Assembly: GCA_913059205.1 (NCBI GenBank)
Contig: CAJXRM010000016.1
Location: 1-43,318, forward strand
Source of the DNA: an uncultured Flavobacteriales bacterium
GTDB lineage: Bacteria; Bacteroidota; Bacteroidia; Flavobacteriales_D; Crocinitomicaceae
Direction of reading: 5' to 3'
Length of the DNA: 43,318 nucleotides
Under the pieces are notes generated by a model. It had not been told where the DNA came from. It saw only the letters and a program-made list of their open reading frames with translations, and did not search any database. Below are positions 1-8,736 of this stretch, piece by piece. Position numbers and translations under genes: made by a program. Within the stretch, counting starts at the first letter, position 1, and each line of letters opens with the position of its first letter.

Positions 1-42
1 CAGAGTAGATCGTCGGCAGCGTCAGATGTGTATAAGAGACAG
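1..42 (+). other. Illumina Nextera read-1 adapter (artefact)
   Basis: Bases 10-42 match the Nextera read-1 transposase adapter and end in the 19-bp Tn5 mosaic end (24-42). Bases 2-9 read AGAGTAGA, which is the i5 index known as S504/N504. This is library sequence left on the contig end and not part of the organism. Genomic sequence begins at base 43. Confidence 0.97.
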
Positions 43-44
43 GT

Positions 45-593
45 ATGACAGCAGCAAAAATTACTCAAAAGGTGCAGACAATTTTAAATGACCTTCAATC
101 TAATGATGAGAAAAAGGTTTCGAAGGCAATTAAATCTCTTGAATCTAATGGAAATGCGCATGTTATAAAACCATTAGTAAATTTACTTTTGAATACAGAT
201 TCGGATAAGATTAAAAGTGAAATAATGGAGCTGCTTAGCAGTTTGAAAGACACGTCAATTGTCGTTGAGATGATTGACGTAATTTCTGATCCTAATTATT
301 TAGCAATTCGTCAGGACCTACTTTCTACTATTTGGAACATGAAAGTTGATTTCAGTGATTACGTGGATGATTTTGTTGAAATTGCGACAAAAGGTGATTT
401 CCTTGAGGCACTTGATTGTTTGACGATAATTGAAAATTTGGAAGGTCCATTTATGGAGGAGAATATACTTGAGTGCCAATTGCATCTTAAAAATTATTTG
501 GAGCAACCAGGCGCAAAAGAAGAAAAGAAAGCCGAAATTTTAAGCGAAATTGCAATTAAAATCCGTGAGTTTAACGAAGATTTACAGGATTGA
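45..593 (+). CDS. HEAT-repeat-like alpha-solenoid protein, possibly 5'-truncated
   Basis: A 182-residue acidic, almost wholly helical protein without signal peptide or membrane segment. Residues about 35-130 look like two to three HEAT-type helical pairs (a run 'HVIKPLVNLLL' followed by 'IKSEIMELLSSL'), and the C-terminus (about 155-182) is a charged helix. HEAT proteins normally act as cytoplasmic protein-binding scaffolds; no specific partner can be read here. It converges on sufD with 21 bp between the stops. The ATG lies two bases after the adapter junction, so its upstream region is missing and the true start could be further upstream. The family call rests on helix pattern only. Confidence 0.7.
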   Translation: MTAAKITQKVQTILNDLQSNDEKKVSKAIKSLESNGNAHVIKPLVNLLLNTDSDKIKSEIMELLSSLKDTSIVVEMIDVISDPNYLAIRQDLLSTIWNMKVDFSDYVDDFVEIATKGDFLEALDCLTIIENLEGPFMEENILECQLHLKNYLEQPGAKEEKKAEILSEIAIKIREFNEDLQD

Positions 594-614
594 AAAAGCG
601 TTAAATTCTATTTT

Positions 615-1868
615 TTATAGATTCCAATCAAAGCGTTTTCTTAATATTCCATGTATGAAATCTAACACTTGTTCGTTTTCTACTTTATTCAGTACTTCAC
701 CGATGAAAGCCGAAACCATTAATTGACGAGCTGATTTTTCACTCAATCCACGTGCACGTAAATAGAATACGGCTTCTTCATCCAATTGTCCAGTTGTTGA
801 ACCGTGAGAACATTTTACATCGTCTGCGTAGATTTCTAATTCAGGCTTTGAATTGATAGTTGCATTATCTGAAAGCAAGACATTTCCATTTGATTGAAAT
901 GCATTGATTTTTTGTGCATCTTGACGAACGTACACCTTACCGTTAAAAACGCCTGTAGAGTTGTCGTCAATTACACCTTTGTACAATTCAAACGATTCAC
1001 AATTGGGCACCTTGTGATCAACGATAGAGTGATTGTCAACATGTTGCTTGTTTTTCAATAAATAGGCTCCGTTTAAATGACTTTCACAATTCTCACCGTT
1101 AACGTTAATGTGTAAGTTATTTCGAACGATTCCACCATTCAATGTAAATGTGTTGATCGTGAAATTTGAATTCTTCGCTTGTTGAACTTCCTCAGTATTG
1201 ATGTGGAAAGAGTTCTCTGATTCGTATTGTATTTTATCAATTGTCAAGAAAGCATTGTCCTCAACAGAAACTTCAGTGATGTTGTTGCAGAAGTTCACCT
1301 CACCTTCTTCGCTAAAGAACCCTTGAACAATAGCCGATTTTGAGAATTTCTCTGCTTTTATGATTGTTCTAAAATTAGATATTACGTGGTCTCCTTTTAA
1401 AACATGAATGATTTGAATAGGAGATTCGACAACCGTTTTTGCAGAAATGGTAATGCGAATACCTCCAGTTAAATGCGCAGTATTGGTTGCATTGAATAAT
1501 TCATTTTCTAAATTAACTGATGTTCCAATCTCTTCGTTTAATTCAGAAAGTAATTCGCAAGTTACACCTGCTGGTATAACACGACTTGAAAGCTCTGCCG
1601 AAAAATGCCCGTTCACAAAAACAAATGTACAGGCTGATTCCACAATTTTATAGGGATCGATTGAAGCAATAGTCGCTTTCGTATTTTGAAATTTAACCTT
1701 ACCGATTTTAACCAAGCGTGTGTATTTCCATGCTTCGTTACGTGTTGTTGGTAAAGGTGAGTTTTCTAAGGTATACATTGCTTTCTCAATATTCGACTTG
1801 CTAACCGAAAGTGAGGTTGGGGCCAATGCTTTTGTAAAGTTGACTGTGTTTTCTGCAATAACTGCCAT
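615..1868 (-). CDS. sufD: Fe-S cluster assembly protein SufD
   Basis: Scaffold subunit of the SufBCD complex, which assembles Fe-S clusters in the cytoplasm. The 417-residue protein has the SufB/SufD beta-helix core and the conserved C-terminal block around residues 353-381 (KCSHGSTTGQLDEEA, then RARGLSEKSAR), including His355, which corresponds to the functionally important SufD histidine. The reading frame is open upstream to 1934, overlapping sufC, but the family N-terminus fits the ATG at 1868, 32 bp after the sufC stop. It is last in the sufA-B-C-D order. No sufS or sufE follows; a convergent HEAT-like gene does. Confidence 0.95.
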   Translation of the reverse strand: MAVIAENTVNFTKALAPTSLSVSKSNIEKAMYTLENSPLPTTRNEAWKYTRLVKIGKVKFQNTKATIASIDPYKIVESACTFVFVNGHFSAELSSRVIPAGVTCELLSELNEEIGTSVNLENELFNATNTAHLTGGIRITISAKTVVESPIQIIHVLKGDHVISNFRTIIKAEKFSKSAIVQGFFSEEGEVNFCNNITEVSVEDNAFLTIDKIQYESENSFHINTEEVQQAKNSNFTINTFTLNGGIVRNNLHINVNGENCESHLNGAYLLKNKQHVDNHSIVDHKVPNCESFELYKGVIDDNSTGVFNGKVYVRQDAQKINAFQSNGNVLLSDNATINSKPELEIYADDVKCSHGSTTGQLDEEAVFYLRARGLSEKSARQLMVSAFIGEVLNKVENEQVLDFIHGILRKRFDWNL

Positions 1869-1900
1869 GTTGTTCAATTTCTTGTGTTGTGAAAAAAGGT

Positions 1901-2659
1901 TTAATGTGCTGCTGCCAATTCTTCCTTGATCCAATCGTAGCCTTTTTCTTCTAATTCTAAGGCCAATTCTTTTCCACCTGTTTTTACGATTTTTCCGTCA
2001 AATAACACGTGAACGAAATCTGGAACGATGTAATCCAATAATCTCTGGTAGTGCGTAATGACGATAGTTGCGTTGTTTTTGGTTTTTAATTTATTTACAC
2101 CATTGGCAACAATACGCAAAGCATCAATGTCCAATCCTGAATCTGTTTCATCTAAAATCGACAACTTAGGATTCAACATCGCCATTTGAAAAATCTCATT
2201 ACGTTTCTTTTCACCTCCAGAGAAACCCTCGTTTACACTTCGTGAAGCTAATTTAGCATCTAATTCTACTAAAGCAGATTTTTCACGAACCATCGCCATG
2301 AAATCTTTCGCTGAAATTGGATCTTCGCCCTTGTGCTCACGGATTTCGTTGATTGCTGTTCGCAAGAAGTTGACGTTTGAAACACCTGGAATTTCAACTG
2401 GATATTGAAAAGCCAAGAATAAACCTTCTCTAGCTCTTTCTTCCGTATCCATTTCCAATAAATCTTCCCCATCAAAATCAACTGAACCTTCGGTTACCTC
2501 GAAATCTTCTCGACCTGCTAAAACAGAAGCCAATGTGCTTTTACCAGCACCGTTTGGTCCCATAATTGCGTGAATTTCACCAGCGTTCACTGTTAAATTC
2601 AATCCCTTAAGGATTTCCTTCTCCTCAACTCGTGCGTGTAAATTTTCAATCTTAATCAT
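1901..2659 (-). CDS. sufC: Fe-S cluster assembly ATPase SufC
   Basis: ABC-type ATPase that drives the SufBCD scaffold. The 252-residue sequence has Walker A GPNGAGKS at residues 34-41, Q-loop Gln85, the signature FSGGE at 146-150, Walker B with ILDE at 168-171 followed by the SufC-typical DSGLDIDA, and the switch His203. Length is normal for the family. It lies 111 bp downstream of sufB, a gap holding a short inverted repeat, and 32 bp upstream of the preferred sufD start. Confidence 0.97.
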   Translation of the reverse strand: MIKIENLHARVEEKEILKGLNLTVNAGEIHAIMGPNGAGKSTLASVLAGREDFEVTEGSVDFDGEDLLEMDTEERAREGLFLAFQYPVEIPGVSNVNFLRTAINEIREHKGEDPISAKDFMAMVREKSALVELDAKLASRSVNEGFSGGEKKRNEIFQMAMLNPKLSILDETDSGLDIDALRIVANGVNKLKTKNNATIVITHYQRLLDYIVPDFVHVLFDGKIVKTGGKELALELEEKGYDWIKEELAAAH

Positions 2660-2709
2660 AATGTAAAATTTTCAAATTGGCAGATTGCCATTTTAGTATT
2701 TTATTGTTT

Positions 2710-2749
2710 CAAACCTTCTCGCCTTCGACTTCGCTCTGTCATCGGTTTG
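2710..2749. repeat. Short inverted repeat between sufB and sufC
   Basis: Arms CAAACC (2710-2715) and GGTTTG (2744-2749) flank a core containing CTTCGACTTCGCTC. This core resembles short dispersed palindromic elements common between genes in Bacteroidota genomes; that resemblance is from memory and only one copy is seen here. It sits inside the suf operon, so it could also shape transcript processing. Confidence 0.4.
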
Positions 2750-2770
2750 GTTTAATTCCATCTTTTATTT

Positions 2771-4225
2771 TTAGCCTACTGACCCTTCCAAACTAATCGA
2801 AAGTAATTTTTGTGCTTCAACAGCAAACTCCATGGGTAATTGGTTTAGTACTTCTTTGCAATAACCATTAACAATTAGTCCAATCGCTTTTTCTTCACTT
2901 ATTCCACGTTGTTTACAGTAAAATATTTGATCTTCTCCAATTTTGGACGTAGTCGCTTCGTGTTCAATTTTCGCAGAACTGTTTTTACATTCAATATAAG
3001 GGAAGGTATGTGCGCCACACTCATCTGTCATCAATAAAGAATCACATTGCGAGAAGTTACGCGCGTTGGATGCATTTTTATGTATTTGAACCAATCCACG
3101 GTATGAATTGTGCGATTTGCCTGCAGAAATTCCCTTAGAGATAATCGTACTCTTTGTGTTTTTTCCTAGGTGAATCATTTTTGTCCCTGTATCCGCTTGT
3201 TGGTAGTTGTTCGTAACTGCCACAGAATAAAATTCTCCAATCGAGTTATCTCCTTTTAAGATACAAGAAGGATATTTCCATGTAACAGCAGAACCAGTTT
3301 CGACTTGAGTCCAAGAGATTTTAGAGTTTGTTCCACAGATTCCACGCTTCGTCACGAAGTTGAAAATTCCTCCTTTACCATCTTTATCCCCGGGGTACCA
3401 GTTTTGAACTGTAGAATATTTAATCTCAGCACCGTCTTTTGCAATCAACTCAACAACAGCCGCGTGCAATTGATTTTCATCGCGTTGTGGAGCGGTACAT
3501 CCTTCTAAATAAGAAACATAAGAACCTTCGTCAGCAACCACTAGTGTTCTTTCAAATTGTCCTGTTCCTCCTTCGTTGATTCTAAAATAGGTCGAAAGTT
3601 CCATTGGACATCTCACTCCTTTTGGAATGTAGCAAAATGAACCATCCGTAAAAACCGCTGAATTTAAGGCTGCGTAAAAATTATCTGTTGTTGGAACTAC
3701 AGTTCCCATGTGCGCTCGAACTAATTCAGGATGGTCTTGAACTGCTTCGGAGAACGAACAGAATATAATTCCCAATTCATTCAATTTCGCTTTAAATGAT
3801 GTCGCCACAGAAACAGAATCCATTACGAAATCAACTGCTACATTTGTTCCAGTCAAGCGTTGTTGTTCATCCAATGAAATTCCCAATTTTTTCATGGTCT
3901 CTTTCATTTCTGGATCAACATCATCCCAACTTTCGTATTTCTTACTTTGCTTTGGGGCGGCGTAATAGGTTATATCTTGAAAATCTGGCTTTGTATATTG
4001 AACATGTGCCCATTCTGGCTCAACCAAGCTTTTCCAAACTGCAAAGGCTTCAAGGCGGTGATTCAGCAACCATTCAGGTTCCTCTTTTTTTGCAGAAATG
4101 AAACGAATAATATCTTCATTTAGCCCTTTTGGCGCCTTGTCTGATTCAAAATTAGATGTAAATCCAAATTTATACTCCTGACTTTCTAGGTCTTTAGCTA
4201 ATTGATCTTCCGTGTAATTTGACAT
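2771..4225 (-). CDS. sufB: Fe-S cluster assembly protein SufB
   Basis: Main scaffold subunit of SufBCD on which nascent Fe-S clusters form. The 484-residue length is typical. Recognisable SufB blocks include [36 protein letters not shown], the [16 protein letters not shown] stretch, and the C-terminal [17 protein letters not shown] followed by [20 protein letters not shown]. The start ATG at 4225 lies 6 bp after the sufA stop, so the two genes are certainly co-transcribed. SufC follows after 111 bp. Confidence 0.98.
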   Translation of the reverse strand: MSNYTEDQLAKDLESQEYKFGFTSNFESDKAPKGLNEDIIRFISAKKEEPEWLLNHRLEAFAVWKSLVEPEWAHVQYTKPDFQDITYYAAPKQSKKYESWDDVDPEMKETMKKLGISLDEQQRLTGTNVAVDFVMDSVSVATSFKAKLNELGIIFCSFSEAVQDHPELVRAHMGTVVPTTDNFYAALNSAVFTDGSFCYIPKGVRCPMELSTYFRINEGGTGQFERTLVVADEGSYVSYLEGCTAPQRDENQLHAAVVELIAKDGAEIKYSTVQNWYPGDKDGKGGIFNFVTKRGICGTNSKISWTQVETGSAVTWKYPSCILKGDNSIGEFYSVAVTNNYQQADTGTKMIHLGKNTKSTIISKGISAGKSHNSYRGLVQIHKNASNARNFSQCDSLLMTDECGAHTFPYIECKNSSAKIEHEATTSKIGEDQIFYCKQRGISEEKAIGLIVNGYCKEVLNQLPMEFAVEAQKLLSISLEGSVG

Positions 4226-4231
4226 GTTATC

Positions 4232-4555
4232 TTATATCGAAAATGATTCACCACAACCGCATGTTCTGTCAGCATTTGGATTAACAAATACAAATCCTTT
4301 TCCATTCAGTCCTCCTGAAAAGTCAAGTGTTGTACCAACCAAATACAAAAAGCTTTTTTTATCTACCACCACTTTGACACCGTTGTCTTCAAACGTTTTA
4401 TCGTTTTCCGTCAATTCATTGTCAAATTTTAGTTGATACATTAAACCAGAACATCCTCCTCCTTCAACTCCTACTCGAATAAATAGTCCGTCTTTCGCGT
4501 CTTCCTCCATTAGCATCAATGCTTGCTTTTTTGCTGAGTCTGTGACTGTTATCAT
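4232..4555 (-). CDS. sufA: HesB/IscA-family iron-sulfur carrier (SufA-like)
   Basis: A-type carrier that passes Fe-S clusters from the Suf scaffold to target proteins. The 107 residues carry the three family cysteines: Cys35 in GGGCSGL and the C-terminal Cys99 and Cys101 in TCGCGESF. It is first in the suf operon, immediately before sufB, which favours SufA over a stand-alone ErpA. The operon promoter and a 19-bp inverted repeat lie upstream at 4585-4653. Confidence 0.93.
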   Translation of the reverse strand: MITVTDSAKKQALMLMEEDAKDGLFIRVGVEGGGCSGLMYQLKFDNELTENDKTFEDNGVKVVVDKKSFLYLVGTTLDFSGGLNGKGFVFVNPNADRTCGCGESFSI

Positions 4556-4584
4556 GTTGTTTCTATTTAATTTTAAAACGCTTT

Positions 4585-4603
4585 ATTTAGACTAAATCTA
4601 AAT
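4585..4603. promoter_or_regulatory. Inverted repeat downstream of the suf promoter (possible operator)
   Basis: Perfect 7-bp arms ATTTAGA and TCTAAAT flank CTAAA. On the minus strand the element would lie about 12-30 bases after the predicted suf transcription start, where a repressor could block transcription. It does not resemble the IscR type 1 or type 2 consensus or a Fur box as I know them. The binding protein is unknown. Confidence 0.45.
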
Positions 4604-4621
4604 TACAGCCATTTTACTCTG

Positions 4622-4653
4622 CAAAAATACCTAATTTGTGGTATTGATGCAAA
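4622..4653 (-). promoter_or_regulatory. suf operon promoter
   Basis: Read on the minus strand this is TTTG (4653-4650), a 20-base spacer, then TATTTTTG (4629-4622). This matches the Bacteroidetes sigma-ABfrA consensus TTTG / TAnnTTTG. It is the best -33/-7 pair in the window and sits 67 bp before the sufA start. Confidence 0.75.
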
Positions 4654-4765
4654 CAAAATAAAGGATTATATAGAGGAATTTTTTAAGTTGAATTGGAGTT
4701 TGCCAAAAAGAGTGTTCATTTTTCAAAGAAATTTCATCTTGAGCTTCTCTGTACGCTTATTTCAA

Positions 4766-4773
4766 TAAATTTG
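4766..4773 (+). promoter_or_regulatory. ribF promoter -7 box
   Basis: TAAATTTG fits TAnnTTTG and ends 18 bases before the ribF ATG. No TTTG is well placed upstream; a TTG at 4739-4741 has a 24-base spacer, longer than usual. Confidence 0.5.
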
Positions 4774-4791
4774 TACTTGAAAGTTGAGTGA

Positions 4792-5730
4792 ATGAAAGTT
4801 TTTCAAGGTTTTGACCAAATAAAGAAGATTAAAAATCCAGTTTTAACAATTGGAACGTTTGATGGGGTTCATTTGGGGCATCAGAAAATCATTGATCAAT
4901 TAAATGATGAAGCCAAAAAAATAGGAGGAGAATCTGTATTATTCACGTTTTATCCGCATCCGAGAATGGTTTTATATCCAGAAAGTCACGGATTAAGATT
5001 AATTCAAACACAAGTCGAAAAAGTTGACAAATTGCGCCGAATGGGATTACAAAATGTAATAATTCACCCATTTACAAAAGAGTTTTCACGTTTATCGGCT
5101 ATAGAATTTGTACGTGATTTCTTAGTTAATCAACTAAATGTGAAAAAGCTGGTTATTGGTTATGATCATCAATTCGGTAAAAATAGAGAGGGTTCGATTG
5201 ATTTTTTATTGGAAGTTTGCGATACTTACGGATTTGAAGTGATTGAAATTGCGGCGCAAGAAATAGATGATGTGAATGTAAGTTCTACGAAAATTAGAAA
5301 TGCAATTAAATCAGGCGATATTGAAACGGCAAATTCATTTTTGGGTGAACCTTTTTTGGTGAATGGAATAGTAGAGGAAGGTAGTGCATTAGGAAGAGAA
5401 TTGGGCTATCCAACTGCGAACATTAATATTCAAAGCGAAATTAAACTAATTCCAGGCAACGGAGTTTATGCAGTAAAGGTAGAAGTTGAAGGCAGCTGGC
5501 ATCTTGGAATGATGAATATTGGAATTCGACCAACGATTGATGTTGACAGTTTTGCAAAAATAGAAGTGCATTTGTTTGATTTTAATGATAACTTGTATGG
5601 TAAATCTCTAACGGTACAATTATTGTCAAGATGTCGAGATGAAATTAAGTTCAACTCACTTGAAGAGTTAAAAAACCAATTAAAGAAGGATGAGGCGATT
5701 ATTCGTGCTTTTTTCAATAGTAACAATTAA
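4792..5730 (+). CDS. ribF: Bifunctional riboflavin kinase / FAD synthetase RibF
   Basis: Makes FMN from riboflavin and then FAD. The 312 residues contain the adenylyltransferase domain (about 1-185) with GTFDGVHLGH at 21-30, GYDHQFGKNREGS near 123-135 and SSTKIRN at 164-170, followed by the riboflavin kinase domain (about 185-312) with GRELGYPTANI at 201-211. The length is typical. It is divergent from the suf operon across a 236-bp region. Its 3' end overlaps the next gene by 41 bp in a different frame. Confidence 0.97.
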   Translation: MKVFQGFDQIKKIKNPVLTIGTFDGVHLGHQKIIDQLNDEAKKIGGESVLFTFYPHPRMVLYPESHGLRLIQTQVEKVDKLRRMGLQNVIIHPFTKEFSRLSAIEFVRDFLVNQLNVKKLVIGYDHQFGKNREGSIDFLLEVCDTYGFEVIEIAAQEIDDVNVSSTKIRNAIKSGDIETANSFLGEPFLVNGIVEEGSALGRELGYPTANINIQSEIKLIPGNGVYAVKVEVEGSWHLGMMNIGIRPTIDVDSFAKIEVHLFDFNDNLYGKSLTVQLLSRCRDEIKFNSLEELKNQLKKDEAIIRAFFNSNN

Positions 5731-6265
5731 TCTTGTATTAGGTCAGGATGATATTATTCGTGTGTATACATGGGAAGAAGCTCAAGCTGCAAATCCAGAC
5801 ACTATAGTTGGAATTACTTTTGAAAAACTCAAATTGGAAAGTGTTCCTCCCGAATTGGAGCGATTTAAGAATTTAAAAATCCTCAATCTTCAAAAGAATA
5901 AGCTAACTGAAATTCCTGATTTTATTACTGAATTCAAACAGCTCAAGACGTTAAATTTGGAAAAGAATTTACTTGAGTATTTCCCGATTCAAGTATGTAG
6001 AATGAAACATATTACCCATTTGATTTTGTCACGGAATTACTTTGAGAATGTTCCAGAATGTATAGGCGAATTGACATCACTGGTTTATTTGGATTTGTAC
6101 GATACTCCTATAAGAATTTTGCCCCAATCGCTTGAAAATCTGAAGAATTTAAAGGAAATTGATTTCTCAGGAATTAAGTTTAGTCCTAGTTTTCAAAAGT
6201 CATGGACGGCGCGCTTACCAAATGTAAAACTCATTTTTGATGCACCATGCGATTGCATGGAATAA
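5690..6265 (+). CDS. Secreted leucine-rich repeat protein
   Basis: A 191-residue protein with a signal peptide at residues 1-19 (MRRLFVLFSIVTINLVLGQ) and about five leucine-rich repeats between residues 45 and 165, of the form LKxLNLxxNxLxxxP. LRR proteins usually bind other proteins. Acting in the periplasm or outside the cell is inferred from the signal peptide. The start lies inside ribF (41-bp overlap, +2 frame); the signal peptide supports this start because no later Met would retain it. Likely co-transcribed with ribF. No enzymatic domain is visible. Confidence 0.8.
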   Translation: MRRLFVLFSIVTINLVLGQDDIIRVYTWEEAQAANPDTIVGITFEKLKLESVPPELERFKNLKILNLQKNKLTEIPDFITEFKQLKTLNLEKNLLEYFPIQVCRMKHITHLILSRNYFENVPECIGELTSLVYLDLYDTPIRILPQSLENLKNLKEIDFSGIKFSPSFQKSWTARLPNVKLIFDAPCDCME

Positions 6266-6350
6266 CAGCTCACAGCCAACCAAACAGTTAAATTTTACGT
6301 CTTTTTCATTGTTGACCTCAACGAAACGAATGAACTATTTGAAAATTTTG

Positions 6351-6358
6351 TACATTTG
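6351..6358 (+). promoter_or_regulatory. Possible porP promoter -7 box
   Basis: TACATTTG matches TAnnTTTG and ends 43 bases before the preferred start of the PorP/SprF gene. No properly spaced TTTG lies upstream, so support is partial. Confidence 0.35.
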
Positions 6359-6401
6359 GACAACTGCACAATTGATATTTAAACGTCAATTGACTTATGA
6401 A

Positions 6402-7409
6402 ATGAAAAAATTGAACACAACACGTAATTTAGAGTCGATTAAACTATTCGTAACACTTTGTGTTATTGTTGTTTTTTCGGTTGCAGTTAATGCGCAGCAA
6501 ATCCCGCAGTACAGTCAATATATGAAGAATCCATATTTGATTAATCCTGGAGCTGCTGGTCAACAGAATTTCATAGATGTTACGGCAGGTGGAAGAATGC
6601 AATGGCTTGGATTTTCAGATGCACCTAAAACGATGTATGTGTTTGTGACAGCGCCAATTGGAGCTAAAGTGTCTAAATACAACCCTTCAGTCAAAATTAA
6701 TTATGGAGCAGTTCGTAATCCAAGAGCAATCTACAATGCACAACAAAAACATGCATTGGGAGGTTCTTTGATTGTTGATCAATATGGTGCTTTTCAATAC
6801 ATTAAAGCCACAGCGACCTACGCTTTTCATTTGCCTGTGACAGATAAAATGTATTTATCTTTCGGCGCAAATGTTGGTTATTCTAACCGCTCATTTTTGA
6901 AAAGCCGAGCGCAAACGTTAAGTTCAATGACGGGTGTTGGAACTGACGTAACGTACGATACTTATGCTAGTCAAGGCGACTTGAATATGCTTGATATTGG
7001 AGCAGGACTTTATTTGTACTCTGAAAATCTTTTTGTAGGAATTACAGGAGATCAATTAACAAAAGACTTTGTTCGATTTGGTAATGGAAGTAACATTGAT
7101 CCACGAATGCATTTCAACTTTGTTGCCGGATACAAGTTCAATTTAAGTAATACCATGACATTAACGCCTTCTGTTTTGGCCAAATACATCAAACCATCAC
7201 CACTTTCAATTGAAGGGTCATTAATGTTTGAGTGGAAAGAAAGAGTATGGTATGGACTTTCGTACCGTTATCAAGATGCTGTGGTTGGTTTTGTTGGGAT
7301 GAACATCACCAATCGACTTAGATTTGGTTATTCATTTGACTTCTCAACTTCTCGATTCAACAAACACAGCTTTGGTGGTCATGAATTGAACATCGGATTG
7401 ATGTTGTAG
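6402..7409 (+). CDS. PorP/SprF family outer membrane protein
   Basis: Predicted outer membrane beta-barrel of the PorP/SprF family, members of which work with type IX secretion or gliding machinery in Bacteroidota. The 335 residues start with a signal peptide (hydrophobic stretch about residues 14-29, ending VNAQQ), followed by the family hallmark QYSQYMKNPYLINPGAAG and strand-rich sequence to the end. The frame is open from 6237, but that extension lacks a signal peptide; the ATG at 6402 gives a normal one. It is a stand-alone gene converging on the kelch gene. It is not next to porK-N/gld genes, so whether it is SprF itself or a paralogue cannot be told. Confidence 0.9.
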   Translation: MKKLNTTRNLESIKLFVTLCVIVVFSVAVNAQQIPQYSQYMKNPYLINPGAAGQQNFIDVTAGGRMQWLGFSDAPKTMYVFVTAPIGAKVSKYNPSVKINYGAVRNPRAIYNAQQKHALGGSLIVDQYGAFQYIKATATYAFHLPVTDKMYLSFGANVGYSNRSFLKSRAQTLSSMTGVGTDVTYDTYASQGDLNMLDIGAGLYLYSENLFVGITGDQLTKDFVRFGNGSNIDPRMHFNFVAGYKFNLSNTMTLTPSVLAKYIKPSPLSIEGSLMFEWKERVWYGLSYRYQDAVVGFVGMNITNRLRFGYSFDFSTSRFNKHSFGGHELNIGLML

Positions 7410-7503
7410 TAAAATCGCGTATTTTTCATTTATTTAAGTAACAACGTGTTTTAAGTTGATTAATTTGGAGCGAGAGCATTATAAGTTCTGGAAGGTATTC
7501 GTT

Positions 7504-8679
7504 TTAAATTCTCATTACCTTGATTAAAACTATTTCTTGATCTAAATATACTTTCATAAAATAAACTCCTTCTTTATAATAAGATAGATCAATTCTATTG
7601 GTTTCAAATCCTTGATAAACGACCTCACCTAAAGAAGAGTAAATTTCAATTCGTTCAATTTTTAAGTCTGTCGATAAATCAATAATTCCGGTCGTTGGAT
7701 TCGGTGAAATGGAAATTGAAGTTTCGGACGGTTCGGATACGCTTACGGTAGGATCATATTTCCATGTCTCATTCAATCGTGTATCATTTTCATTAATGCC
7801 AGTAGTGTAATACAACTTCAATCCATATGAAAAGGACATTCCTCCTCTTCTTCCAAGACCAGGAAGACCAGGAAGTGTGTTCCAACTATCCGTAACAATA
7901 TTGTAACTCCACAAATCATTAAACGAACTACCTGAACCATCTATTCCGAAATTGATGTACAAATCATTGCCAGCTGAATTAAGAGCGGCGTAGGTGCGAC
8001 CATTCGATGGGAAATTAGAAATTAAAGTCCAGGAATCTGTTAGTGATTCATATTGGTATAATTCATTCTGAAAAATGCTTGCTTCATCTTTCCCGAAAAT
8101 TAGATAGCCAAGATTGTTCACTTGGGTTCCAGATGCTCTCCACCTATTTCCAAATGGGAAGTCATTTTTTTGAGTCCAATTGTCGTTGATGATAGAATAA
8201 GCCCAAACTTCATCTATTGCATTACCCGTCGATGATTTCCCTCCGATAATATAAGCTGTATCATTAATCACAAAACAAACCGCTCCACTTCTTCCTACTG
8301 AAGGCAAAGGTGCTTTTTCTGTCCAGGTGTCGCTATTTGGGTCGTACATCCATAAATCATTTAAGTAGCCAACTCCATTTACTCCGCCGAAAATATACCC
8401 CTTAGAATTGCCCGAAAAACCTGATGCATATTGTCGTTCTTCATCAATTGGTAACGATTCAATAGAATACCATGTTTCATTTGTTAAATCGAAGCCATAA
8501 AAATCCCTTTCGGAAGACCACCAAGGCGTCAAGCCAGTTCCACAAAAAGCGGTATCTCCAATAATAAAAGCGGTTCCATCATCACGTGCATTGCCCGGAA
8601 AAATATCAAGTTGTTGCCAAGATTGAGAATAACCATGTAAAGCATTGAAAGTGAGTAGAATGTGAAACAGGAATTTCAT
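7504..8679 (-). CDS. Secreted kelch-repeat protein with type IX secretion sorting domain
   Basis: A 391-residue protein with an N-terminal signal peptide (about 1-18, ending GYSQ), five or six kelch repeats over about residues 25-305 (pattern GR...FVINDTAYIIGG...DEVWAYSIINDNWTQ, repeated), and a C-terminal sorting domain (about 320-391) starting ISISPNPTTGIIDL and ending VVYQG...YFMKVYLDQEIVLIKVMRI. Kelch repeats form a beta-propeller that binds proteins or glycans; the tail directs export through the type IX system. It lies 57 bp after the permease gene on the same strand, so it may be co-transcribed. Its ligand is unknown. Confidence 0.88.
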   Translation of the reverse strand: MKFLFHILLTFNALHGYSQSWQQLDIFPGNARDDGTAFIIGDTAFCGTGLTPWWSSERDFYGFDLTNETWYSIESLPIDEERQYASGFSGNSKGYIFGGVNGVGYLNDLWMYDPNSDTWTEKAPLPSVGRSGAVCFVINDTAYIIGGKSSTGNAIDEVWAYSIINDNWTQKNDFPFGNRWRASGTQVNNLGYLIFGKDEASIFQNELYQYESLTDSWTLISNFPSNGRTYAALNSAGNDLYINFGIDGSGSSFNDLWSYNIVTDSWNTLPGLPGLGRRGGMSFSYGLKLYYTTGINENDTRLNETWKYDPTVSVSEPSETSISISPNPTTGIIDLSTDLKIERIEIYSSLGEVVYQGFETNRIDLSYYKEGVYFMKVYLDQEIVLIKVMRI

Positions 8680-8736
8680 AAAATGGATGTACTTATTTAC
8701 GTAACGAAATTTTAAGAAATAAATTTTGATGTCAAT

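Noticed and set aside
24..42. Tn5 mosaic end as sign of a natural transposon
   Set aside because: It is followed and preceded by sequencing primers and an index, and the matching end lies at the other terminus. It is library-made.
6237..6401. N-terminal extension of the PorP/SprF frame
   Set aside because: The extension overlaps the LRR gene, lacks a signal peptide and is not family-like. The ATG at 6402 gives a proper signal peptide.
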